From Lactifluus volemus (Eukaryota; Basidiomycota; Agaricomycetes; Russulales; Russulaceae), in contig WTXI01000021.1 of the NCBI GenBank assembly GCA_022376515.1, positions 372,001 through 436,000 on the forward strand: 64,000 nucleotides of DNA. Direction: 5' to 3'. Under the pieces are notes generated by a model. It saw only the letters and a program-made list of their open reading frames with translations, made no database searches and was not told the origin of the DNA. The position numbers were made by a program, and so were the translations under genes. How positions within the stretch are numbered: position 1 is the stretch's first letter; each line of letters opens with the position of its first letter. Shown here in pieces: positions 52,759 to 63,479 of this stretch.

Positions 52759-54253
52759 CTAATCGCTATCGCTATAGTCTGGGCGCGGCAGGCGGTGGAC
52801 TGTGATAGGGTGATTAGAATGCTGACGTGCAGCGACGAATTGATCGATAGCTTGCTCCTCGAGTTCGTCTCGCAAATGCGTTTGGTAAAGGCAGAGATTT
52901 TGAAGTTGAGGTAAGACTTCGGTGGCACCTTCCCCGGTGTGTCCTCGCAGCGAAGATATGACGAAGGGCCGTATCTTGCCAGACAAACGCAGAGTCCGAA
53001 CAGCAGTGAATGGGTGGAGAAGCACCAGCCATTCAGGGTTGTCCATCAGGACCTCCAAATCTTCACGGTCTACGGAACTTTCGCTTTGAATGTGAAGAAC
53101 TGTAACGCTGGAAAGCATGGACAAAGACTGGGTGCAAATCTGTGCCATAGACGAGACTTGTTGACCTGGCTCGTCCTCTAAGATTCCCAGATAGAAGGGA
53201 GAATCTACCCAACCGTAAATGGAGTTTGATTCATAAAGTTGAATGTCGACGCTACCAAAGCTAAATATCACGTCTGCACGATCGAATGGCCCGAATGTGT
53301 GTGTGTGAGTGATGACTTGTCGGATGTCGACGTGATCCGCGAAGAACCAGGTCATGAAACTTTTGAGTTGGGGGACGTCAACCCGAACCAGGAGGTCCTC
53401 CAAGTACTCGTTGAGACCACGAAAGTGGAAGGTTGTGAGAGCAGGGAGGAGAGCGCGTGTGAGCGGCGGCGGACCTTGGACTATTCCGAATTCTTCGAAC
53501 TCGATGCTAAGATATCTGAGACTTGTCAGGGCGGAGAGGCCTGTGACCATTGCCTCAGGTGTAATGTAACCGATATCGGGAATATCTCGAAGTGAGATCT
53601 CGGAAAGGTCGTTGGAAGATAAAAGAAGTTGAGGAAAGGTCGTAAATGGAAGGCCATCCAAACGGAATGATTGTAAACGTGGGGCAGATCCACCCAAGAA
53701 CGTATCAGGAAGCACTGGCGCATGCGCATTCCAGAGACTCGAAAGGTGAAGGTTTGTCAGTGCAGGGAACGGCTTCTGCATCGCTGTGGCCAGTCTCAGA
53801 CATTCTGAGTATGCTAGGCGGATGACGATACTGCATACGCGGTCATGGTGCTCGAGTGCGGCCATGATGTTATCCCCAAGAGTGCCAATGGAAGAATTAA
53901 TTTCGATAGGAAGGGGCGGCCAGAGATCCAACATCTCTCTCACATGAGTACGGTCTGTGCAGTAAAGGCGTAGGTCGAGACCGACTGGGTTCGAAAATAC
54001 CACATGTCGCCATTTTTGGCATACATGGACCAGTGTCTTCCATGTTTTTTGCCATATCCACGACTCGACGATTGGCAGGTTCATGATAGCCGCTCGGCAG
54101 AAGTCGAAGATTTCTAAGAGGACTTCATCTGGAAGCGCGTTAATATCCACCAGTGGCAAAATCAGGCCTGGACCACACAAGTCAGTCATCATTGTGGACA
54201 CAAGCAAAAGACGTGCAACTCCTACCTGTAGCATTCGATACGCCTTTCCGCAT
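52759..54253 (-). CDS. F-box protein of the tandem array (member 9), altered start and donor
   Basis: Model: exons 54226-54253 and 52759-54167, 478 residues, beginning MRKGVSNAT. The family start ATG is TTG here (54272-54274, in frame), and the next ATG is seven codons on. The usual donor after the GRS codons has GC (gcacgt); a GTAGGA nine bases earlier gives the same phase. Exon 2 encodes LPLVDINALPDEVLLEIF, TWKTLVHVCQKWRHVVFSNP, LDLWPPLPIEI, LLLSSNDLSEISLRDIPDIG and the tail FVAARQHSNHPITVHRLPRP. The body is intact, so the gene can still make protein if one of these starts and donors works. Confidence 0.82.
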
Positions 54254-55494
54254 TACAGCTCTTGGAAAAGACAACTACTGTGATTGGGAGGAGCACGGGC
54301 AGTTCTAAATGGTGGGAGATGCTAACTATTCGATTGAAGATTGAAGAGGACTGATGAACGTTGATGAACTGTCGTGTACGTCTGATTGAAGACCAGCCCT
54401 CAGTTACGGTTCAACTTCGTCACGTGCGATAACGAATTCGGTCCATCCCGGGGCCGGGAATGGCGCCTTGCTCATGGGGACCTGGGCCTCTCCCAAGCAC
54501 AATAAGTAAGGATGAATGCATTCTTTCTTTGGTGATAATATCTCAAGCGCGATAGCGCACAGCTGCCGCGGTATGTGCTATGCATGCATCCCAGCCTCTA
54601 TCACGTTCCGTCATTGGATATCTATTTGGAAACGAATATGCCATCAGCTTATGACAAAAGTAAGGTAGGGCGGTCGCCGTATCTACAGAGCAAGGCTTTC
54701 CTCAGGCATGTGACCTCAACAACTTGCCTTAGCCCTTGGGCAATAAAATTACGTTGAACTTCCGCCCGCGGTATGATAGAAATTAGAGTTAGATATACAC
54801 TGTGGCCTAAAAAGAAGCAACAAGCGTTCAAAGGATAAATCAATGGTGTAAGTGAGTAGCATGGAGTAGCGGGAAACGTGATCGGAAGGAACTAAAATTG
54901 ACAGTCTTACCTATTCCGGCCTTCCAACGCTCGCTACCAAAATAACTTCCAGCAGTGGAGAGTGACAGGGCGATTGGCACATTGACGTGCAGTTAGGAAA
55001 GCTACTAGTAGCTGTCTTGATCTACTCGCAGAACGTCGTTAACCGTTCCCCATCGGAAACTCGAACCCTGGAGTGATCAGTCGTTCCTACCACCCTAACT
55101 TCCTGTTTCCTGCGGGCTTCGTCTTCCGAGCTGTACGCCTCTTTTTTGTCCATGCCACACCTCAAAAATGCAGGGATCCCCCCCCCTATGAACGAGCTTT
55201 GCCTGGCTATTGAACAGTTGGTGGAAACGACAATGGCGATATCAACAGTACGGAGTTGTTACTTTAGTGATACAGGGAATCCGAATCGCAAAACGAGACC
55301 CCTGACAAATATTTCGTATATTGCTGTGAACACTTCCTCGTGAAACGAACAACATTTGATATGCCAATGCTAGGAGAGACTGTCATGGGCCAGATTCGGA
55401 AAAAGGCAAAGAAATGCAAGGCAAGTGGCATAAACAACACTGGCCACAAAGTCAGTAAAAGATAGAAGAACACCAAAACACCGATAGACTTGCG
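54254..55494. other. Spacer with a C-terminal F-box relic
   Basis: 54951-55010 (gtggagagtgacagggcgat ... ttgacgtgcag) is a decayed copy of the conserved F-box C-terminus (minus strand). ctgatgaacgttgatg lies upstream of the 54253 gene (54350-54365). 55350-55385 is the conserved 3' block. No other gene seen. Confidence 0.5.
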
Positions 55495-56981
55495 CTAAGA
55501 ACGATATGGCAGGCGGTGGACTGTGACTGGGTGGTCGGAATGTTGGCGTGCAGCGATGAATAGCTCGATGGCATGCTCCTCGGCTGAGCCTCGCCGATAC
55601 TTGCGAGGGTAAAGATGACGGAGTTGGGGTAACACCTTCCTGGCACCTTTCCCAGTTTGCCCTAGCAGCGAACATACAACCAACGGGTGTATGTCGGAAC
55701 ACAACCGCAGGGTCCGAACAGCGGTGAATGGGCGAAACAGTACGAGCCACAAAGGGTTGATCCTCATGTCCTCAAATTCCAGGTCCGAATCTGAATCTGA
55801 ATCCGAGTCGTGATCAGAAAAGGAATGGTCGCTCCCAATGTTGAGTTCTGTAACACTGGAAAGTAGAGGGGACAGGGTGCATATCTGTCCCATAGATGGG
55901 GGTTGGTAATCTGGCTCACGTAGGAAACGCAGGTTGAGCGTTCCGGAGAAAAACTCTGGGCCCTCTGACTGGTAAAGTTGGATGTGGACGCTATAAATAC
56001 TAAATGTCACCTTCGCACAAAGAAAGGGCCCGTGCGGGAGTGAGTGAGAGATGACTTGTGGGATGTCAAACACGCGCGGCTTGTACTCATACGTGATCGA
56101 GAGAGTTTTGAGATGAGGGACATCTATTCGAGCCAAGAGGTTCTCCGAGTACTCGTTGGAGCCTTGAAACCTGAACACTGTAAGAACCGGGAGGACGGCG
56201 CGTGTGTGTAAGGGTGGGGGTGCAAGTCGGATTGCGCTGAGCTTTTCGAACGAGATTTCAAGGTACGTGAGCTTGGTCAGGGTGGAGAGAGCTGTGACCA
56301 TCGTCTCGGGTGAGATATAACCACGTTTGGGTATCTTGTTAAGGCGGAGATCGGAAAGGTCATTGCAGGACAAAAGAAGCTGAGGTAACGTCGGAAATAT
56401 AATGTGACAAAGAATGAGTGATCGTAGATTTGGGGCGGATCCACCTAAAAACGTAACGGGAAGCGCAGGCTCCCAAAGAGTACTCGATTCCCAGTGAAGA
56501 CATATCAATGATGTCAGCTTGGGGAATGGCTTCTGCATCACTGTGGGCAACCTCCCACGGTCTTCGTTTGATATCGTGAGATGTATTTTGCATATGCGGT
56601 CACGCTGCTCAAGTGCAGAAACGATGTTATCCTGAAGATTGTGACAAGACATCTCGATGGGAAGGTTCGGCCAGACATCCAACATCGTCACAGGAGTTTT
56701 TTCTGAATAATAAACACGGAGATCGAGGCGGAGAGGGGATGAGAGAACGACGTATCGCCATCTTTGGCATACGTGCACAAGATTATGCCAAACCTTTGGC
56801 CATCGCTCCGACAGAGAATACGACTCGGAAGCAACCACTTGGCGACAGAAGTCGAAAATCTTTAAAAGAATTTCGTCTGGGAGGACGCCGATTGCCACAC
56901 GTGGGGAGATTTCGTCTAGAACACACAAGTCACCACTGTGGGCACGAAAAAATAACTTGAACATGACATACGATTCCTCAT
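55495..56981 (-). CDS. F-box protein of the tandem array (member 10)
   Basis: Best model: a 10-nt coding first exon (56972-56981, M-R-N), a 56-nt intron (GTATGT...TTCTAG) and exon 2 at 55495-56915, 476 residues, in frame. An unspliced frame from 57108 is also open but lacks family likeness before the intron. Exon 2 begins HEISPRVAIGVLPDEILLKI, then VWHNLVHVCQRWRYVVLSSP, LDVWPNLPIEM and LLLSCNDLSDLRLNKIPKRG. It has a Ser/Asp-rich insert SDHDSDSDSDSDLEFED and the tail FIAARQHSDHPVTVHRLPYR. The 13-base motif is about 52 bases upstream. It heads a 5.4-kb segment duplicated at 60755-63479. Confidence 0.85.
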
Positions 56982-57032
56982 GAATGAAGCTTGAATGGGG
57001 CTGATGAACGTTCGGGTTAAGGTGCACAGCGG

Positions 57033-57045
57033 TTTCATTCTCCGC
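57033..57045 (-). promoter_or_regulatory. Shared upstream motif (GCGGAGAATGAAA on minus strand)
   Basis: Perfect copy, 52 bases upstream of the ATG at 56981, next to gatgaacgttcggg (57004-57017), which recurs at 62420-62432. Confidence 0.5.
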
Positions 57046-57124
57046 CAACTGGTGTCGGTTCGGCTTGTCGGCTTCACAGCTTGGTTTGTTTCTATCCCGG
57101 GGCCCCAAAATATCACAAGATGCC

Positions 57125-58054
57125 AGTATAAGAGGTGAGCTACCACAGCTAGAAATTATGACATGGGAAGCAAGCTAGGGGATAATAAGCTTCTGACTGG
57201 TCTACACCGTGGCAAGAGCGGTAGACTCTATAAGAACAGCGTCCAAGTCTTTGGAATAGCCATTACTACCTGATGTTTTGAGTGTGTACAACGTGCACGC
57301 GTGTCATCTGATGTATCAAAAAAAGAAGAGGGAAAGAAAAGGGGTTGACAGGGTAAGGCGCGGAGGCAAATATAGAAAGTACGGAAAGCGGTTCACGATC
57401 AACGATCAGTAGCCATACGTGATAACGCACAGAAGCAGAGGCGTGCTACGAGGCGTGCGTAGCCGGGCTCACCATGCACGTACCATCCTTGACCTCGTAC
57501 AGATCGACACATTACCACCCGGGCCGCTTCACACGCTCCATGTCGAGCGCACAGTCGTTTCGTCATCCATATCCTCCTTGTCATCGCCACCACCAGTATT
57601 CTCCACCTCTGCCTAGGATACTAGTATGCATATCACATGAGGGCATGCTGAAGCGAGTGACGTTGATGACGATCGGTGCCCAAGCATTGTGCCGGCCGTA
57701 GGTGGAGTGCTGAGACCACCACCGCCATGGGCGCCCATTGCCCCATCGTGCGGCAGGGGATCAAATGAATTGATATAGATTGGTTCGACATATTACCGAC
57801 CTGTACATTTGAAATCAGTGGACATGCTGCTATGGTGATAATACGGAACTATACGTACGTTGGTATAATGCGAGTAGATATAAAAGTTGCTACACAGTTA
57901 TACCAGTTACAACGACGCAGGGAATATAGATGATATTGCTTATTTCGTGGGACATGGGATCGAAATACACAAGGCGGAAGATAAAAACCGATGGACAATA
58001 GTTGAGATGAGCGCCACGTAGGACGTGGCGGCAAGTGTTGGTCAGATGGATGGT
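57125..58054. repeat. Spacer of 5.4-kb tandem duplication (copy 1)
   Basis: About 0.9 kb closely similar to 62581-63479 in the same order and orientation (tctacaccgtggcaagagcg, gttgacagggtaaggcgcgg, cattaccacccgggccgctt, ggcgcccattgccccatcgt). Small minus ORFs (57399-57593) are shared but carry different stops, and no family is recognised, so coding is doubtful. Confidence 0.8.
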
Positions 58055-59593
58055 TCACTCACTATCACTGCAGTCACGATATGGTAGGGAGTGGACTGTG
58101 ACAGAGTGATCGGAGTTCTGGCCTGCAGCGATGAATAACTCTATGTCTTGCTCCTCGAGCTCATCTCTCCAACACGTGTCGGTGAGGTAGAGATTCTGAA
58201 GTTCAGGTAACACCTCGTTTGTGTGTCCTGGAAGCGAAGATGTGATGAACGATACGACAAACGGCTGTATGTCGTTAGACAAGCGCAGGGTCCGAACAGA
58301 AGCGAATAGGTGAAACAGCACCAGCCACTTAGAATTGTCCCTCAGATCCATAAAACCCCTTTCGTCCAACTCCGCAAAGGATCTGTCGCTCCTGATGTCG
58401 AGCTCTGTAACACTGGAAAGTAGAGGGGACATGGTGCGTATCTGTGCCATAGATGCGGCTTGGTAACCTGGCGCATGTTGCACGAAACCCAGCTCGACCT
58501 TTTTGGGAGAATCTATTTCCGCTGACTGATAAAGTCGGATGTTGACGCTAATAAAGCGAAATGTCACCTCCGCACGATGGAAGGGCCCGAGCCGGAGTGA
58601 GTGTGTGATGGCTTGTGGGATGTCAAACGCGTGGGGCTCGTACTCGTACATGATTGAGAGTGTTTCGAGTTGAGGAACGTCAATCCGAGCAAGGAGGTCC
58701 TCTGAGTACTCATTGACACCGTGATCATGAAATTTTAACAATGTAAGACTGGGGAGGACGGCGCGTGTGAGTGGGGGTGCAAGTCGGATCTCTCCGGGTT
58801 GTTTGAACCCGATGTCGAGGCACGTGAGCTTGGTCAGGGTGGAGAGGACTGTGACCATTGCCTCAAGTGTAATATAACCAAGATCGGAAATATTTTGAAG
58901 ACAGAGCTCGGAAAGGTCATTGCAGGGAAAAAGAAATTGGGGCAAGGTAGGAAATGGAATTCTACTCAGATAGAGTGATCATAGACGTGGGGGGGATCCA
59001 CCTAAGAACGTAACGGGAAGGGCTGGCACTGGTCCCGAGCCACGATGTCGTAAGTGAAGGCATGTTAGTGCAGGGAATGGCTTCTGCAGCTGAGTCAGTT
59101 TGGCCAATTTCCTATATTCTGAGGATGGTAGATAGAAATCCATTTCGCATATGCGGTCACGGTGCTCAAGAGCAGCGATGATGCTATCCTGAAGCTTGTA
59201 GTGACAGTATATTTGAATGGGAATAGATGGCCAGACATCCAACATTTCCCTCACAAATCTACGGTGATGATCTGAGCAGTAAAGGCGTAGACCGAGACGA
59301 AGCGGGGATGAAAACACAACGTATCTCCATCTTTGGCATACGTGCACCAGCTCACACCACACCGGTGGCCAGCACACCAGCCACGAATATGGCTCTTTAA
59401 TGGCAGCCGCTTGGCAGAAGTCGAAAATTGTTAGGAGGATTTCGTTTGGGAGTGCTTTTATTGGAGAAATCTTGCCTAGAACACACAAGTGAGTAATCAT
59501 CGTACGGAGTAAATGAACAAAAGACATACAATTCCTCAGGCTTTCGCCGGCATTCAATATGCCTTCCTGTATTGAAGATCCAAGGAAGGCCAT
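58055..59593 (-). pseudogene. F-box protein of the tandem array (member 11) with one nonsense codon
   Basis: Exons 59530-59593 (MAFLGSSIQEGILNAGESLR) and 58055-59475 (intron 54 nt, GTATGT...TTCTAG). The frame is continuous over 495 codons except for one in-frame TGA at 58979-58981, where relatives have CGA (Arg) in PRLRSL. Upstream: ALPNEILLTIFDFCQ, WCELVHVCQRWRYVVFSSPL, LDVWPSIPIQI. Downstream: FLFPCNDLSELCLQNISDLG, ARIDVPQLETLS, FIAAGQNSDHSVTVHSLPYR. The protein would stop at about residue 186, after the F-box. A CGA-to-TGA transition is typical of cytosine deamination; an assembly error is the alternative. Confidence 0.85.
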
Positions 59594-59727
59594 ATATTGT
59601 GATCGGTGATCGGAGGGATACCGGAGGCTCTGGATGGCGAGAGATGGAATGGCTATTCGACTGAAGCTTGAAGGGAATGATGAGCGTTGGTTGGATGTTA
59701 CGTCTGGGTCAGTTACATAAGCAAAGG

Positions 59728-59740
59728 TTTCATTCTCCGC
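59728..59740 (-). promoter_or_regulatory. Shared upstream motif (GCGGAGAATGAAA on minus strand)
   Basis: Perfect copy, 135 bases upstream of the ATG at 59593. Confidence 0.5.
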
Positions 59741-60119
59741 AAAAGCAAGCACTGGCAGAGCCGTGCTGCACACTAAGATTGTTACTGGCCTGGTACACCT
59801 GGTTCAGTTTGAGCCAGTACGGCGGAAGCACAGCAATGACTCGACGATAGTATGGAACCAGTACTTGGAAACGTTGATGAGCTCAATCCGATTTGGACAA
59901 CACTCTTGGGAGCACGGGTAAGTTCGAAGAGGGAAAGAAAAAATGGGGGTGCTCAGGGACACCCGAAAGGGGAAATGGGGTCGCTGCGCAATGAAGCGTT
60001 CGGAAACACTAGAGTAAAATGCATAGTAAAAATAGGTTGAGACAGACAGGAGAAACAAAATGTGACTTTAGTTGTTTTGAATGCAGGCAAAGTCAAGCGG
60101 TAATCGCAATCTGCTACGT

Positions 60120-60545
60120 TCTGAGGTTGATAGAAAAGGCAAAGCTCGCATATGCCAGCGATCATGGTACTCAAGAGTAGCAATAATGTCATCCCTGAGA
60201 TTATGAGTGTATAATCTGATAGGAAGGGGTAGCCAGACATCTAACATCTCCCTCTACAGAAGTACGATCTGTGCAGTGAAAGTGTAGATCGAGACGGAGA
60301 GGGGAAGAAACATGACGTATCGACAACGTTTGCCATAACCCTAGCCACAGGTCTGACTCGTTCATGGCAGCCACTTGGCAGAAGTCGGAGAATTTTAGGA
60401 CGATTTCATCTGTCATTGTCACGCATGGAGAAACATCCAAGTCAGCTAGAACACGCGGTACGTACTAGTTGTGACTCGGGATGTAAGCAAAAGACGTATG
60501 ATTACTTCCCGTATCATTCGCCCACTTTTAAGGGTCATCTACTAT
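60120..60545 (-). pseudogene. F-box array fragment (first exon and F-box region only)
   Basis: Minus strand: a decayed exon 1 and intron (60470-60545), then TDEIVLKFSDFCQVAAMNES, SSPLRLDLHFHCTDRTSV and a shifted LATPSYQI (for WPPFPIEI), ending near 60120 with the ALEH.DRI region. The HVCRRWRYVV segment is partly deleted. The rest of the gene is missing, and spacer DNA follows. Confidence 0.75.
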
Positions 60546-60754
60546 GATAGGAGGAAGTTCGAGGCACGCCAGAGGTCTGAATGAGAGACGCTAATAAGAG
60601 TGGAGTGCTTGAAAGCCAGTTACTTCTGAACTACGTATACCATAAGCGGAAATGTTACAGATCTGGAGGCAGAAAGAGCTGAAGATGGTATATCTTGTAG
60701 ATGACACTGGGCGCGAAGTCAGTAAGGATAGAAGAACGCATTTTATATGCAGCT

Positions 60755-62410
60755 CTAATAGCAATCCCATAACGCCAAAAGCGTGGCAGGCGGTGGATGG
60801 CAATAGGGTGACCGTGCAGCGATGAATCGTTCTATATCTCGGCCCTCGAATACGTCTTGCAATTGACTTTGGATGAGGTAGATATTTTGGAGTTCAGGTG
60901 ACAACTCGGTGACACTTTCCCGAGTGTGTCCTAGCAGAGAACATAGGAAACCAAACCGCAGGGTCCGAACAGTGGTGAATGGGCGAAACAGTACGAGCCA
61001 CTCAGAATTGATCCTCATGTCCTCGAAACCCAGGTCCTCCGAAAACGAATCCGAGCCGTACTCAAAAAAGGGATAGTCGCTCCTGATGTCACTGGAAAGT
61101 AGTGGGGAAAGGGTGCATATCTGTCCCATAGATGGGGTTTGGTAACCTGGCTCCTGAAAGAAAGAAGGGTTGAGCGTTTTGGAGAAAAAATCTGCGCCCT
61201 CTAACTAGTAAGGTCGGATGTCGACATCATGAAAGCTTAATGTCACCTCTGCACAATGGAAGGGCCCGGCCAGAGCAGGAGTGAGTGAGTGATGACTTGT
61301 CAGATGTCAAACACGCGCGGTTCATACTCGTACGTGATCGCGAGAGCTTGAGATGTGGGACCTCTATTCGAGCCAAGAGGTTCTCCGAGTACTCGTTGGC
61401 GCCTTGAAACTTGAACGCTGTAAGTACCGGGAGGGCGGCGCCTGTGAGTAAGGGTGGGGATGCAAGTCGGATCGCTCCGAGTTTTTCGAACCAGATTTCA
61501 GGGTACGTGAGCTTGGTCAGGGCGGAGAGGACAGTGACCATCGTCTCGGGTGAAATATAACCATGTTTGAGTATCTGTTGGAGGTGGAGCTCGGAAAGGT
61601 CATTGCGGGAAAAAGAAGCTGAGGTAACATCGGTAATGGAAGACCCCTCAAAGTGAGTGATTGTAGGCGTCCACCAAAGTGTTGAGACGCGACCCGGATC
61701 CCGCGGATTCAGCGGACCGGAAACCGTGGAACGCACGCTTATATCATCTCTTACCATATTTAGCTTACCTGTGACATAACGCTATCTAATCTCGCAGGTA
61801 CTTATGATCTATGAATAAAGTCTTGTTGCCTACGACTGACTGAACGCTATCTAATCTCACAGGCGATCATCTAAGCCATTGTATCGACACTAAGAACGTA
61901 ACGTAACGGGAAGCGCGCTGTGGTTCAAGCCCCGACCAAAGATTACTCAACTCTAATGCAAGGACATGTCAGCACCGGGAATGGCTTATGCATCACTGTG
62001 GGCAGCCTCCCACAGTCTTCACTTGATATCGTGAAATGTATTTTGCATATGCAGTCACGCTGCTCCAGTGCAGGAACGATGTTATCCTGAAGATTGTGAC
62101 AGGATATCTCGATAGGAAGGTTCGGCCATACTTCCAACATCGTCATAGGAGTTTTTGCCTGAATAAAAAACACGCGGATGAGAAAACGATGTATCGCCAT
62201 CTTTGGAATATGTGCACAAACCATCGCTCCGACAGAGTATACGGCTCGGAAGCAACCACTTGGCGACAGAAGTCGAAAATCCTTAGAAGAATTTCGTCTT
62301 GGAGGATGCTGAAATCGTCAGGAGATTTCGTCTAGAACGGACAAGTCACCACCGTAGGCACTAGAAATAACTTGAAACATGATATACGATGTCTCATGAA
62401 TGAAGCTTGA
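60755..62410 (-). pseudogene. F-box pseudogene with solo LTR insertion (duplicate of member 10)
   Basis: Decayed copy of the gene at 55495-56981. N-terminal part 61943-62400 (TMLEVWPNLPIEISCHNLQD, ALEQRDCICKIH), middle 61227-61675 (NDLSELHLQQILKHGYISPE, FKFQGANEYSENLLARIEVP) and C-terminal 60755-61129 (MGQICTLSPLLSS, FEDMRINSEWLVLFRPFTTV). It has several frameshifts, loses the HNLVHVC segment (around 62200-62225), and is cut by a 210-bp solo LTR at 61680-61889. The N-terminal exon and the upstream motif are still recognisable. Confidence 0.82.
61680..61889. mobile_element. Solo LTR (210 bp)
   Basis: It begins TGTTGAGACG and ends TATCGACA: short inverted ends TGTTGA / TCGACA. Flanked by caaag (61675-61679) and ctaag (61890-61894), a 5-bp target duplication with one difference. 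It contains a polyadenylation-like aataaag near 61815 and two copies of aacgctatctaatctc. Gene sequence resumes on either side as in the paralogue. Confidence 0.65.
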
Positions 62411-62459
62411 ACGGGGCTGATGAACGTTCGGGTTAAGTTGGCTTACACGTGCACAGGAG

Positions 62460-62472
62460 TTTCATTCTCCGC
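62460..62472 (-). promoter_or_regulatory. Shared upstream motif (GCGGAGAATGAAA on minus strand)
   Basis: Perfect copy upstream of the pseudogene at 60755-62410; kept although the gene is dead, in line with simple descent from the copy at 57033. Confidence 0.45.
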
Positions 62473-62580
62473 CAACCGGTGTTGGTCCGGCTTGGCGGTG
62501 GTTGCCCGTGTCGAGCCGATTCGAGTCACCGGATTGAGGACACCTATCTGATAACCCAAATATATCACAAGTAAGATGTT

Positions 62581-63479
62581 AGTATAAGAGGTGAACTACC
62601 ACAGCTAGCAATCAGGAAGGGGTGGGTATGGGAAGCAAGCTAGGGGCTTCTCATTGGTCTACACCGTGGCAAGAGCGGTAGACTCTGTAAGAACAGCGTC
62701 CAAGTCTTTGGAATAACCATTAATACCTAATGTGTTGAGTGTACAACGTGAACGCGTGTCATCTGATGTATCAAACAAAGAAGAGGGAAAGAAAAGGGGT
62801 TGACAGGGTAAGGCGCGGAGACAAATATAGAAAGTACGGAAAGCGGTTCACGATCATACGTGAGAACGCACGGAAGCAGAGGTGTGCTACGAGGCGTGCG
62901 TAGCCGGGCTCACCATGCACATGCCATCCTTGACCTCGTACAGATCGACACATTACCACCCGGGCCGCTTCACACGCTCCATGTCGAGCGCACAGTCGTT
63001 TCGTCATCCATATCCTCCTTGTCATCGCCACCACCAGTATTCTCCACCTCTGACTGGGATACTAGTATCCATGTCACATGAGGGCATGCTGAAGCGAGTG
63101 ACGCCGGTGATGATCGGTGCCCAAGCATTGTGCTGGCCGCATGTGGAGTTCTGAGACCACCACCACCATGGGCGCCCATTGCCCCATCGTGCGGCAGGGG
63201 ATCAAATGAATTGATATAGATTAGTTCGACATATTACCGACCTGTACATTTGAAATCAGTGGACATGCTATTATGGTGATAATACGGAACTAGACGTACG
63301 TTAGGAGTAGATATAAAAGTTGGATGCTACTCAGTTAGACCAGTTACAACGATGCAGGGAATATAGATGATAATGGTTATTTCGTGGGACATGGGATCGA
63401 AAATAGACAAGGCGGAAGATAAAAACCGATGGACAATAGTTGAGATGAGCGCTATGTAGGACGTGGCGGCAAGTGTTGG
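62581..63479. repeat. Spacer of 5.4-kb tandem duplication (copy 2)
   Basis: Partner of 57125-58054, with small indels. A shared minus-strand frame (62970-63179, GAHGGGGL ... GGGDDKEDMDDET) is open here but stopped in copy 1, so it is not a convincing gene. Confidence 0.8.

Noticed and set aside
57399..57593. Minus-strand ORF in the duplicated spacer
   Set aside because: Shared by both spacer copies through recent duplication, but stops differ and no domain is recognised.
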